64,000 nt of DNA from NCBI GenBank assembly GCA_963662905.2, contig CAXXFD010000002.1:372001-436000 (forward strand), in the 5' to 3' direction. The position numbers and the translations under genes are program-made. This DNA comes from G963662905 sp963662905 (lineage in GTDB: Bacteria > Bacteroidota > Bacteroidia > Bacteroidales > WRLA01). Under the pieces are notes generated by a model. The model searched no databases. It was not told the origin of the DNA and saw only the letters and a program-made list of their open reading frames with translations. How positions within the stretch are numbered: position 1 is the first letter of the stretch; every line of letters begins with the position of its first letter. Below, one piece after another: positions 45,640-54,229 of the stretch.

Positions 45640-46017
45640 TTACCTGCCTTGCACATTGTTTTTAGCATGATTTTCTTTCTTCCTCCCCCGAAGCATAAAA
45701 ACAATGCGTATCACTATAAACACTACAATAATTGATATTAAAACGGAGTTTTCTGAAACAGCATAGCCTGAAGTTTCTCCCAAGAAAACTGAAAACCAAT
45801 TTGTTAAAACACCTAAAAGAGATTTTAAAACATAGCGGAGCAGGAAAAACAGGGCAAAAACCATTGGAATCAAGACATACTTTAAGGATGGATATTGTTT
45901 AAATACCGGAAACCAATTCAGGAGTTTGTTATAAATCCTTTTGAATTTATTCAGTATTTGCGCATATATCCACATTATTGCACTTTCTCCTTTTTTCAGT
46001 ACTGCCTTAAATGCCAT
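45640..46017 (-). CDS. Two-TM hypothetical membrane protein, 125 aa
   Basis: A basic, partly amphipathic N-terminus (LNKFKRIYNKLLNWF) is followed by two TM helices (YVLIPMVFALFFLLRYVL and SVLISIIVVFIVIRIVFML) and a basic tail GRKKENHAKN. It lies 42 bp downstream of the DUF4405 gene and is probably co-transcribed with it from the rdhA-like promoter. I do not recognise the family; a partner of the DUF4405 protein is a guess. Confidence 0.65.
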   Translation of the reverse strand: MAFKAVLKKGESAIMWIYAQILNKFKRIYNKLLNWFPVFKQYPSLKYVLIPMVFALFFLLRYVLKSLLGVLTNWFSVFLGETSGYAVSENSVLISIIVVFIVIRIVFMLRGRKKENHAKNNVQGR

Positions 46018-46059
46018 CTTTAAGCTTTTTCGGGTTACTCTTTTGGTTATTTTTCAACA

Positions 46060-46395
46060 CTAGCGTTGCAGCATGGATGCACTGTTTTCGATCTCTTTTA
46101 TCACACTGGCATCAATGGGTTTATTGAAACCAGCCACATAGAGCAATGCCATAAAAACCAGCAAAACAATACCGAATATCAAAACTTTGGGAGCAGTCAG
46201 ATATTTTTTGATAGCTTTGAAATTCAGCATGGCGTGCAGGCAGCCGGACAGTACCATGGCAATACCGAATAATTTATGCACCGGATGCATCCGCAGCTGA
46301 AATTCATAAGAGCCCATTATCAACATCATAATCCCTGAAGAAGCCAGGGCTAAAAAGGAGACCAACAATGTGGTGGAAACAATTTTTCGAAACAT
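46060..46395 (-). CDS. DUF4405-like small cytochrome-b-type membrane protein
   Basis: 111 aa with three TM helices (TLLVSFLALASSGIMMLIMG, LFGIAMVLSGCLHAMLNF, VLIFGIVLLVFMALLYVAGF). HPVHKLFG and GCLHAMLN place histidines at two helix ends, as in DUF4405 proteins that probably bind haem b. Its promoter repeats the elements and spacing of the rdhA promoter, so a role in electron supply to the dehalogenase is an attractive inference. The AraC gene at 48791 lies directly upstream apart from the ISAs1 insertion. Confidence 0.7.
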   Translation of the reverse strand: MFRKIVSTTLLVSFLALASSGIMMLIMGSYEFQLRMHPVHKLFGIAMVLSGCLHAMLNFKAIKKYLTAPKVLIFGIVLLVFMALLYVAGFNKPIDASVIKEIENSASMLQR

Positions 46396-46419
46396 AAGAA
46401 TCTGGATTTATTTTTGCAG

Positions 46420-46481
46420 CAAAATTCGGCCGCACCAAAATAGTATGTAAGAGACAGATAGCTGAAATCATGGTACTTTTC
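46420..46481 (-). promoter_or_regulatory. DUF4405 promoter with the rdhA-type GAAAAGTACCAT element
   Basis: On the minus strand GAAAAGTACCAT (46470-46481), 17 bp, TCTTAC (46447-46452), 19 bp, GAATTTTG (46420-46427). The -7 box is weaker than in rdhA, which would make it depend on an activator. Confidence 0.6.
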
Positions 46482-46540
46482 GCCGCCGCGATTTCCCAAT
46501 CAAGGTTCCATAACAAAACCAAAAATCCTGATTAAACTGA

Positions 46541-47798
46541 CAGGGCAAACGCATCATAAATTAAGAACTTTCATGAGGTAATCATTATCCCATCCTGCCT
46601 TGAGCCGTTTGCCCTTAACACCTGATTTTAAGGTTTTTTCGTTTTTCAGTAAGTTAAGTGCTATTTTGCACAGAGTAGAGAAGTTTTGTGCTGAATTGCC
46701 TGATCTCTTGCGGCTTGCGTCTTCACCAAATGCAACATCCAAAGTCCAGTGCAAGCTGTTTTCAATAGACCAGTGAGACCTTATGTACTCCTGAAATGCT
46801 TTGGGCCCTGCCTTTAGGCTTGAGATGTAGTATCTTGTAGCTTTTTCTGTTGGTTTATCACTGTTCTTGAACTCACGAGTGCTATCTATCTTGATGATTG
46901 TCTTTAAGTTAGCCCATTTTTCACGGTTTTGCACGAAGCCCAAGTCACTTATTGTTCTGCAAACCCTTGTTTCGATCCTGCCATGATCTCCATAAACACT
47001 CGTGTCTTCAGCAATATTTTTTGCGACCTTAAACTCGTCTTCAATATCTTCAAACAATTGTTTTTGGTTTCTTTTGACGGCTAAAATATAATCAGCCTTT
47101 TTGTCAATAATATTTTCCGCTATTTCTTCTTGGCATCCCATAGCATCAATGGTAACAATTGCGTTTTCGAGCATCAATAATTTCAGCAATTTTGGGATTG
47201 CGGTAATTTCATTTGACTTTTCATCTGTCTTGACCTGTCCTAAAACCAGCTTGTTTTGGGCCGCCCAAGCACTTACCAAATGAATGGGAGACTTCTTGCC
47301 ATGAGCCTTGGCCCCCCGTATTGTTTTGCCATCAATAGCAATTACTTGTCCATCAGCAAGCTTAACAAGGGAATTGACCCATTCTACAAATGCACTCTCA
47401 AACTGTTGATTATCAATAGCTGAGAACACTCTATTAAAAGTGTCGTGCGAAGGTATGCCATTTGGTAGTTCAAGCATGGTTTTCAGGAAACCTTCTTTTG
47501 CCCTGGCATAATCTTCCATATTGTTCCAGGTTTCTGCGCCACAGATGACTGAAATTACACCAATGAGAAGGATGTCGTTTAATTTGTGAAGCTTCGTTGT
47601 ATCGCTTCTGGGGTCGTCTATTTGCTCAAATAAAGAGCTTAATGATTTAGTCATAAATTATTATAATAAAATTAGTAAATTGCTTACAATATACAACAAT
47701 TTATTGACATAACAACAAGAAATTTTTAAAAAAAACTCTACAAGCTGTTTTTGAAGAAATCAGAAAGAAATCGGTTCATTTTAGATGCGTTTGCCCTG
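46541..47798 (-). mobile_element. Complete ISAs1-family insertion sequence, 1258 bp
   Basis: Perfect 15-bp terminal repeats CAGGGCAAACGCATC and GATGCGTTTGCCCTG. The 10-bp target duplication ATTAAACTGA flanks it (46531-46540 and 47799-47808). It contains one intact transposase and is inserted just after the AraC stop codon. Confidence 0.93.
46554..47654 (-). CDS. ISAs1-family DDE transposase
   Basis: 366 aa. DDE signatures are visible: VIAIDGKTIRGAKAHGKKSP, IVTIDAMGCQEEIAENII, HWSIENSLHWTLDVAFGEDA. The N-terminal SLFEQIDDPRSDTTKLHKL and the length fit the H-repeat/ISAs1 family. The gene is uninterrupted. It is the likely source of transposase for the MITE at 36980. Confidence 0.93.
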   Translation of the reverse strand: MTKSLSSLFEQIDDPRSDTTKLHKLNDILLIGVISVICGAETWNNMEDYARAKEGFLKTMLELPNGIPSHDTFNRVFSAIDNQQFESAFVEWVNSLVKLADGQVIAIDGKTIRGAKAHGKKSPIHLVSAWAAQNKLVLGQVKTDEKSNEITAIPKLLKLLMLENAIVTIDAMGCQEEIAENIIDKKADYILAVKRNQKQLFEDIEDEFKVAKNIAEDTSVYGDHGRIETRVCRTISDLGFVQNREKWANLKTIIKIDSTREFKNSDKPTEKATRYYISSLKAGPKAFQEYIRSHWSIENSLHWTLDVAFGEDASRKRSGNSAQNFSTLCKIALNLLKNEKTLKSGVKGKRLKAGWDNDYLMKVLNL

Positions 47799-47810
47799 AT
47801 TAAACTGAAA

Positions 47811-48791
47811 TTAAAACCTGATCTGATATTTTTTCCGTATATCCTCCCGGTATTTCCCCGGACTTATCCCTGTTTCGCGTTTAAAGAAGCGGCTGAAATA
47901 GGATGTATCTTCAAAATTCAGGGCATAACCAATTTCCGCGGTGGTAGCTTCGGTATTGGCTAATCGTCTTTTCGCTTCAAAAATAACTTCCTGGCGGATC
48001 AGCTGCCCGGGCGAATAACCAGTTATTTCTTTAACGGAATCGCGCAGGTGCGTGGCGCTGATGCCAATCAAATCGGCATATTCCTGAACAGAGCGGTGTG
48101 TGAGATAATTCTCAGACACCAACTGCCTGAATCTGCGCACCATAGCATTGGAAGTATCCAGGATATTCTCTTTTTGCCCCTGAGCATAAATCCGAAAAAG
48201 CTGCGTCACCAAAATATGCACATAAGCCCTGAAAACAGATAAACTGCGCTCTTTTCCAAGGTCAAATTCCTCCTTTAAGCTTCCCAGAAGTTGATGCACT
48301 TTGGGCAGGCATTTATCGCAAATATGCACAAAAGGAGCCTTGCTCAAACCATTAAAAATAGCCAAATCGCCTTCATGGTTAAAAGCCGTGCTTGGCGGAA
48401 TCAAAAACTCCCTGGGAAAAAGCAAGACCTGACCTTTAAGCTCCTTCTTCAGCTTCCAGAAGTGAACCTGCCCCTTTGACAAAAAATAAAAAACCGGCGG
48501 TTTGATTTCATAAGACTCATAATCAATGATGTGCTGCCCCTCCCCGTCTTCCACAAAAATGATTTCGTAATAGTCGTGCCGATGAGGAAACTGCGCCTGA
48601 GCCGTATCGTTCATAAAGCCAAAGCGGGTCATGATAAAAGGAAAATCAGGATCAATAGGCGGAGCAAGATGATCATCCTTTAAATCAATATTTTTATGGG
48701 TTTCGGAATAATAATGGAAAGGAAGCTCGTCTTTATTCGGCATAGGCTCAAGGTTTAAATCATCCCAACAAATATAATATTTATCGCTCAC
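47811..48791 (-). CDS. AraC-family regulator with cupin-type sensor
   Basis: 326 aa. The N-terminal cupin-like half has FPHRHDYYEIIFVEDGEGQH and PPVFYFLSKGQVHFWKLKKE; the C-terminal AraC double HTH is at ~225-320 (VQEYADLIGISATHLRDSVK, GYALNFEDTSYFSRFFKRET). It is soluble, unlike the two other AraC proteins of the window. It is read in the same direction as the DUF4405 and rdh genes and is the closest regulator to them, so it is the best candidate to bind GAAAAGTACCAT. A GGTACACTTCC word upstream of its own start (~48827-48837) may be a related site. Confidence 0.87.
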   Translation of the reverse strand: MSDKYYICWDDLNLEPMPNKDELPFHYYSETHKNIDLKDDHLAPPIDPDFPFIMTRFGFMNDTAQAQFPHRHDYYEIIFVEDGEGQHIIDYESYEIKPPVFYFLSKGQVHFWKLKKELKGQVLLFPREFLIPPSTAFNHEGDLAIFNGLSKAPFVHICDKCLPKVHQLLGSLKEEFDLGKERSLSVFRAYVHILVTQLFRIYAQGQKENILDTSNAMVRRFRQLVSENYLTHRSVQEYADLIGISATHLRDSVKEITGYSPGQLIRQEVIFEAKRRLANTEATTAEIGYALNFEDTSYFSRFFKRETGISPGKYREDIRKKYQIRF

Positions 48792-48943
48792 TTAATTTTC
48801 AGAAACGACAAATCATTATAAAAAGGGGAAGTGTACCGTCTGAAGACTATGATTGAACCCCTGCTTTTTAGACCCGCTTACTCTTGTTTCTTTCGTTTAT
48901 TATATATAAATATAACATTATTAACTCCGAGGCCAGTAAATAT

Positions 48944-50431
48944 TTATTTAAGCATTTCTTTAAGATGATACAAATTATCCGAATCAGTTAATTCATTCCA
49001 GTGCATCTTAAGGGTTGGGACGGAATTAAAATCGCCATTAGTTTTTCCATAGATCCAAACATAATCCATATCTGCTAATATTATTGTACCTGACTGTAGT
49101 CTTAATCCATATGAACGCGCCTGATTATAAGCATCCTGTAATTGTTTATCTGAGTTTATAGAATATTTTGCCTCTAAAATAATTTTAGCTTTTTCTTTTC
49201 CTTTTGTCAAATTTGCTTTGATTGCATAGTCGGGATAATATTTTGTTTGTCTGCCCATTCTTAATGGAAGTTGCCTAATCCAGTCTTTCTCCTGATATCC
49301 TAAATCTCTTAAAAGCGGTTCAATCAGTTGGAGCTCAACATCTCTTTCGTTTTCAATATAGTCGATATCACGTTCGTAAACAGGAAGTTTGGGCAATGAT
49401 TTAGTACTTTGACCTTTTGCTTCAATCATTTTTATCAGCTCCGAATATTCTTTTACAGTTAACGGTCTTCCATTCATGCCTTGCATATTTGATTTGACTG
49501 TAGAATTCTCTTTTAGAATCAAATTTTCTCTTAACTCGTAATATCCAATTGGTTCAATCTTCTGCGGGAATCCAACTTTAACGCTGTAATAATAAAACCT
49601 AAAAGGGTCAATATAACTATCTTCGAGTGCCCGCCAAATTGAATGCAAATATTTCCTTGGGCTGACGCAATACATTAAAACTAAATCACCTTTTTTAATA
49701 TTAAGATTACCTGCACCCCAAACTCCTACCGATTTATTGTCTAAATTATCAACAAACTTAAAATCTAAATTATCTTTTCCACCGCTTGCTCCTGCCCCCA
49801 AAAAATAAATCCTCGACGGTTTTGGCAATTCCCCTTCTTCTGTTTTTTCAATAGTTTTCAAACCAAAGGAGTAAAGCAATGCGGGGAATTCTTCTGAATC
49901 TATTTCATATCTTAACCGAAATTTGTGCAATGCCTCACATAACTCAAAATAATACCAGGTTCTTTTTTCCCAATCAAAACGAGATGGCATTGGTGGCAGT
50001 GAAATCCCAAGGTTATCACACATCAGAATAAAATCTGGAAACGATTCCGACTTGTAATAGAATGGCACAAAAAAATTAGGAAAACGATGATATAATGCTG
50101 TTGAATAAGAATCAATAAATTGAATAAACTCATTAAACTTTGCTCCTTTTACAAAGTCGATAACAGTTCTTTGAAAAAACTGTTTTGCTTCAATAAAATT
50201 TTCAACTTTCTCACATTTTAATGCCTCTATTCCAACCTCATATGGACAAAATATTTGTAAATTTTGATTTCTATCCACAACTTTAAATTTAGTACCGAAC
50301 TCAAATCGCTTTGCAATTTTTGCCAGATCACTTTCTTTAAAGAAATTAATTTCATTCCTCCCTTCAATTGAATTACGATATAAATCCCATATGTATTTTG
50401 TAAATTTCATATCCTTTCTTTTTGTCGCCAT
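48944..50431 (-). CDS. Candidate EVE-like / PD-(D/E)XK nuclease, 495 aa
   Basis: Residues ~200-300 look like a PUA/EVE domain (SRIYFLGAGA, GVWGAGNLNIKKGDLVLMYC, HSIWRALEDSYIDPFRFYYY). Residues ~365-480 match the N-terminal nuclease domain of type I restriction R subunits: RDVELQLIEPLLRDLGY, then YYPDYAI and KIILEAKYS, giving the D...E-x-K core. The first ~190 residues are unassigned. EVE domains read modified bases, so a modification-sensing defence nuclease is plausible; this is inference. It stands alone with its own promoter and no methylase. Confidence 0.65.
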   Translation of the reverse strand: MATKRKDMKFTKYIWDLYRNSIEGRNEINFFKESDLAKIAKRFEFGTKFKVVDRNQNLQIFCPYEVGIEALKCEKVENFIEAKQFFQRTVIDFVKGAKFNEFIQFIDSYSTALYHRFPNFFVPFYYKSESFPDFILMCDNLGISLPPMPSRFDWEKRTWYYFELCEALHKFRLRYEIDSEEFPALLYSFGLKTIEKTEEGELPKPSRIYFLGAGASGGKDNLDFKFVDNLDNKSVGVWGAGNLNIKKGDLVLMYCVSPRKYLHSIWRALEDSYIDPFRFYYYSVKVGFPQKIEPIGYYELRENLILKENSTVKSNMQGMNGRPLTVKEYSELIKMIEAKGQSTKSLPKLPVYERDIDYIENERDVELQLIEPLLRDLGYQEKDWIRQLPLRMGRQTKYYPDYAIKANLTKGKEKAKIILEAKYSINSDKQLQDAYNQARSYGLRLQSGTIILADMDYVWIYGKTNGDFNSVPTLKMHWNELTDSDNLYHLKEMLK

Positions 50432-50573
50432 TTTAGACGCAATTCCTTCACATCTATCCGCATTTACTTACACACCAATATTATCCAAATCAAAAAATTT
50501 TATATAAAACTCGATTTCAACGAAATAAATCAAGGCATAAGCCGTCATCATATGCACTTTCTCTATTTCCCTA

Positions 50574-50603
50574 CAAATATATATATTCCAATTTAATCAA
50601 CAA
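50574..50603 (-). promoter_or_regulatory. Promoter of the EVE-like/nuclease gene
   Basis: Minus strand TTG (50601-50603), 19 bp, TATATTTG (50574-50581), a good Bacteroidota -33/-7 pair. The 140-bp leader also holds a 28-codon frame (MMTAYALIYFVEIEFYIKFF ...) that I would not call a gene. Confidence 0.6.
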
Positions 50604-50663
50604 TCCAATCCTGCAATTAATTGATTCTGGAAAACAAAAAACCATCATTTTTACAAAAATCCG

Positions 50664-50671
50664 TAACTTTG
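50664..50671 (+). promoter_or_regulatory. -7 box TAACTTTG before the flavoprotein gene
   Basis: Matches TAnnTTTG, 26 bp upstream of the ATG at 50698; no clear -33 element. Confidence 0.45.
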
Positions 50672-50697
50672 AGCTGATAAAACATGAATCATTAAAA

Positions 50698-51882
50698 ATG
50701 CCCAAGCTCAAAATAATTATAGCCGGTGCGGGACCGGCTGGAATAACAGCGGCCATAACGCTCAGCCATGCAGGCCATGATGTGTTGCTACTGGAAAAAA
50801 ACGATCGTCCCGGCAACAAAACCTGCGGCGGCGGACTGGGGCCACGCTCTTTGCGCATCCTCAACGAAATCAAGCTACTGGCGCCCGAAATCCCGCAACC
50901 TGCTTTTCTTGATATCGAAAGTGTTGGCTTCCGCACGCGCAAAAAAACCGATCATAAAATACGTTTCAGCGATTATAAAAGCAGCCTGAAAGGGATCACC
51001 TGCCATCGCAGCGATTTCGATAATTACCTTTTGGATGTCGCCATAAAAACAGGCACAGAATACCGGGGCAACACACAAGTTGTGGATATAAAAGAATCTG
51101 ATGACAAAGTTGTGGCGATCACAAAAACAACAAGTTACGAAGGCGACCTGCTTTTGGGCGCCGATGGGGCTCATTCCATTTCCAGGAAGCACCTAAAATG
51201 GAAAAAGCCCGGAAAAACCACTTTTGCCATACGTGAGATCATAAAACTCCCCGAAGAAATTGATTTAGCGCCAAATGTTGATTTTCATTACAGCGATGCG
51301 TTTTGGCCCGGATATTTCTGGGCATTCCCGCTGCCGGGCAATATGCTTGATTTAGGTTTGGGCATTCCCGCAAAAAGAAGCGACCTCTTCCCGAAAATCA
51401 AAGAATTATACAGAAATCATATAAATGCCGACCCAAAACTCCGTGAACTGAAAGCAAAATCGGAGCCTGTTCTGCCGCTCCGTGGCGAGTGGATTCCTAT
51501 AGGCGGCAAAAAACGTAAAATCTCATCGAAACGGACTTTGCTTTTGGGGGATGCGGCATTTCTGGTTGATCCGCTGATGTACGAAGGCATTGCCAATGCG
51601 ATGTTCAGTGGACAAAATGCAGGCCGCTTCATCATCGCGAAAGCGGAAATGAACCAGCTGCCCAAACAAGGCGAATGGGACAAACTGATTTACAATAAGC
51701 TCATGCCCGAATTCCGCAAAAACCATATGATAAATGTAGCCATCCATAATAAATGGGCTTTTGACCGGATGGAGCATTTTTTCAGTAAAAGGCACAAGCG
51801 AAAATCGGATATTATAGACATGATTGATGATAAAAAATCCCGCTTACAGATTTTCAATCCTTTTTTTTATTTCAAACACTGA
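50698..51882 (+). CDS. Geranylgeranyl-reductase family FAD-dependent oxidoreductase
   Basis: 394 aa. The N-terminal FAD motif is KIIIAGAGPAGITAAITLSH with LLEKNDRPGNKTCGGGLG. LLLGADGAHSISRK is the second FAD contact and RTLLLGDAAFLVDPLMYEGI the third. The CGGG and the GIANAMFSG end fit the GGR/BchP-like family, which reduces isoprenoid double bonds or acts on related lipids. The substrate here is unknown. DUF2851 follows 11 bp after the stop, so the two are co-transcribed. Confidence 0.82.
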   Translation: MPKLKIIIAGAGPAGITAAITLSHAGHDVLLLEKNDRPGNKTCGGGLGPRSLRILNEIKLLAPEIPQPAFLDIESVGFRTRKKTDHKIRFSDYKSSLKGITCHRSDFDNYLLDVAIKTGTEYRGNTQVVDIKESDDKVVAITKTTSYEGDLLLGADGAHSISRKHLKWKKPGKTTFAIREIIKLPEEIDLAPNVDFHYSDAFWPGYFWAFPLPGNMLDLGLGIPAKRSDLFPKIKELYRNHINADPKLRELKAKSEPVLPLRGEWIPIGGKKRKISSKRTLLLGDAAFLVDPLMYEGIANAMFSGQNAGRFIIAKAEMNQLPKQGEWDKLIYNKLMPEFRKNHMINVAIHNKWAFDRMEHFFSKRHKRKSDIIDMIDDKKSRLQIFNPFFYFKH

Positions 51883-51893
51883 AAAATTCTGTC

Positions 51894-53174
51894 ATGTACG
51901 AAGAACTGCTTTACTACATTTGGGAACACAAGCATTACAGCGGAGCACTGAAAGGCAGCGATGACGAAAAAATTGAAATCATCAGCCCCGGCGAGCGCAA
52001 TAATGATTCCGGGCCTGATTTCTCCAATGCGCGCATCAGGATAGACGAAACCGAATGGGCCGGGAATATTGAAATACACAACAAAGCCTCCGATTGGTTC
52101 CGTCATGGCCATCAGGATGATAAGGCATACGACAGCACTGTTTTGCACATAGTTTATGAAGATGATGCACGTATTGAGCGCAGGGACGGCAGTCGCATAC
52201 CGCAGCTTTGCCTGAAGCCTTTCATTTCAACAGCAATGATTTACCGTTACCGGATGTTTATGCAGGCGCGTAGCTGGATTGCCTGTCAGGGGCAAATTGG
52301 AAATATTTCGCCGGAGCGTATCCGCCTTTGGCTTCCGGCTTTGGCATCTGAACGACTGCAACGGAAAACACAAAGCATTGCCCTGATTTACGAAAACAGT
52401 GGCCACGACTGGGAAACAAGCTTTTACATTCTTTTAGCGCAGAGTTTCGGATTTAAAGTCAACAACCTTCCGTTTGAAATGCTGGCGCGCCAACTATCTT
52501 TAAAGCAAATTTTGAAGCAGCAGGGCAATCCTTTTATTGTTGAAGCCCTTATTTTTGGGATGAGCGGCCTTTTGCCGGATGATGCCAATGAAAAATACCC
52601 AATGGAGCTGCTCAATGAATTTGCGTTCCAGCAACAAAAGCTCAGCCTCCACCCCATCGACAGGAACTTATGGAAAACCGGACGGCTTCGGCCCGGCAAT
52701 TTCCCGACAATCCGCCTGGCACAATTTGCTGCAATCATGCAGGATTATGAATCCTTATTCAGTAAAATCCTCAAAAACACGGATCGCAACAGCCTGCACA
52801 AAATGATCCGCAAGCCCATCCACTATTATTGGGAAAACCATTATCAATTTGGCAAAACCGCAGCAAAGCGGATCAAAATTTTAGGAGAAAGTTCTGCGGA
52901 TCTGCTGATCATCAACACCATTGCACCTTTCCTGTTTTTTTATGGAAAAAGCCGGCGCAAACAGGAACTCTGCGAACAGGCCCTTGATTTGCTATCGGAC
53001 ATCCCAGCCGAAAACAACCGGATTATCCGATCCTATAAACAACTCGGCATCAATGCAGAAAGCGCAATGGAAAGCCAGGCACTCATCGAATTGCGCAAAC
53101 AGTATTGCGTTCCAAAGAAATGCCTGCTATGCCGCATCGGACATCAGCTCCTGCATGCCGAAAGCAAATTTTAG
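51894..53174 (+). CDS. DUF2851 family protein
   Basis: 426 aa. The N-terminus MYEELLYYIWEHKHYSGALK and the block GPDFSNARIRIDETEWAGNI EIHNKASDW are characteristic of DUF2851, a conserved Bacteroidota family of unknown function. A CxxC pair near the end (CVPKKCLLCRIG) could bind a metal. No signal peptide is seen. Confidence 0.85.
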   Translation: MYEELLYYIWEHKHYSGALKGSDDEKIEIISPGERNNDSGPDFSNARIRIDETEWAGNIEIHNKASDWFRHGHQDDKAYDSTVLHIVYEDDARIERRDGSRIPQLCLKPFISTAMIYRYRMFMQARSWIACQGQIGNISPERIRLWLPALASERLQRKTQSIALIYENSGHDWETSFYILLAQSFGFKVNNLPFEMLARQLSLKQILKQQGNPFIVEALIFGMSGLLPDDANEKYPMELLNEFAFQQQKLSLHPIDRNLWKTGRLRPGNFPTIRLAQFAAIMQDYESLFSKILKNTDRNSLHKMIRKPIHYYWENHYQFGKTAAKRIKILGESSADLLIINTIAPFLFFYGKSRRKQELCEQALDLLSDIPAENNRIIRSYKQLGINAESAMESQALIELRKQYCVPKKCLLCRIGHQLLHAESKF

Positions 53175-53182
53175 TATATTTG
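53175..53182 (+). promoter_or_regulatory. -7 box TATATTTG before the K+ channel gene
   Basis: A perfect TAnnTTTG box overlaps the end of the DUF2851 gene, 25 bp before the ATG at 53207. It would give the channel, USP and symporter genes their own transcript. Confidence 0.5.
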
Positions 53183-53206
53183 TTTGGTTAAGCACGTACC
53201 AAACAT

Positions 53207-54220
53207 ATGGAGAAGCAGTCCCGACTACATAAATTACGCTATGCCATTGCCCTGATCCTGATGATTGGCGTAATCGGTATTTCGGGCTTTATACTGCTCG
53301 AAGATTACGATTTTGTCGATGCTTTTTATATGACGGTAATCACGGTTACTACTGTGGGCTTTGGTGAAGTGCAGCAGTTATCGCAGGGCGGCAAAATATT
53401 TACCAGTTTGCTCAGCTTAGGCAGTTTAGGAACTTTTGCCTATGCTATTTCAGTGATTACCACCTTTTTAATTGAATCGCAATTTCAGTTTTTCCTGAAA
53501 GGCCGTAGTAAAAAAAAACCCGCAAGAATTATGAAAAACCATGTGATCGTATGCGGTTTTGGCCGCAACGGGCGTCAAATCGTTGAAGAGCTCAAATCGC
53601 ACCAGCATGAATATGTGGTTTTGGACCGCAACCATGAGATTATTTTGGAGCATTCCGGCGACAGCCTGCATTTCCTGGAAGGCGATGCCACCGAAGACGA
53701 AGTGCTGATACAGGCCGGCATCAAAAATGCAAAAGCGCTCATCAGTGCTTTGCCCAAAGATGCCGACAACCTGTTTGTGGTACTCACGGCACGTTTTCTC
53801 AATCCGGCATTGTCCATTATCAGCCGTGCCGAAAACGAAGCCAGCGAACGCAAGCTTTATGTGGCCGGCGCCAATAATGTGGTGATGCCCGAACGTGTGG
53901 GCGGATCGCATATGGCCAAGCTGGTGGCACGTCCCGACATCCTGGAATTCCTCGACCACCTCAGCCTGCATGGCGACAGTCCCACAACTTTGGAGGAAAT
54001 CCAGTGTTCTGACCTGCCCGCAGAATTGATGAACAAAACCATTTATGAAATTGGCGTACGCAGGAAATTCGGCGCCAACATCATCGGATTCAAAACCCCC
54101 GACGGACAGTATATGATCAATCCAACACCCGATACCATCGTTATTCCCAATTCAAAACTTTTTGTTTTGGGCACGCCCGAACAAATTGCCGCAATGAAAG
54201 AAATCCTAAGAAACGAATAA
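53207..54220 (+). CDS. Two-TM potassium channel with RCK (TrkA-N/TrkA-C) domain
   Basis: 337 aa. TM1 (LRYAIALILMIGVIGISGFI), pore loop with selectivity filter TTVGFGE, and TM2 (LGTFAYAISVITTFLI) fill residues 1-90. The cytoplasmic RCK domain follows with the nucleotide-binding motif VCGFGRNGRQIVEE and an acidic D at LDRN. A TrkA-C part ends at residue 337. It gates K+ flux in response to a nucleotide or ion. It is followed 10 bp later by the universal stress protein gene. Confidence 0.9.
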   Translation: MEKQSRLHKLRYAIALILMIGVIGISGFILLEDYDFVDAFYMTVITVTTVGFGEVQQLSQGGKIFTSLLSLGSLGTFAYAISVITTFLIESQFQFFLKGRSKKKPARIMKNHVIVCGFGRNGRQIVEELKSHQHEYVVLDRNHEIILEHSGDSLHFLEGDATEDEVLIQAGIKNAKALISALPKDADNLFVVLTARFLNPALSIISRAENEASERKLYVAGANNVVMPERVGGSHMAKLVARPDILEFLDHLSLHGDSPTTLEEIQCSDLPAELMNKTIYEIGVRRKFGANIIGFKTPDGQYMINPTPDTIVIPNSKLFVLGTPEQIAAMKEILRNE

Positions 54221-54229
54221 AAGCAAAGC

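Noticed and set aside
48820..48895. Terminator between the AraC and nuclease genes (AAAAAGGGG ... CCCCTGCTTTTT)
   Set aside because: The arms are short and the loop exceeds 30 nt, and the position upstream of the AraC start does not fit its own transcript end.
50461..50555. 28-codon ORF (MMTAYALIYFVEIEFYIKFF...) in the leader of the nuclease gene
   Set aside because: It is very short, has no conserved partner in the window and is best seen as untranslated leader; kept only as context for the shared leader finding.
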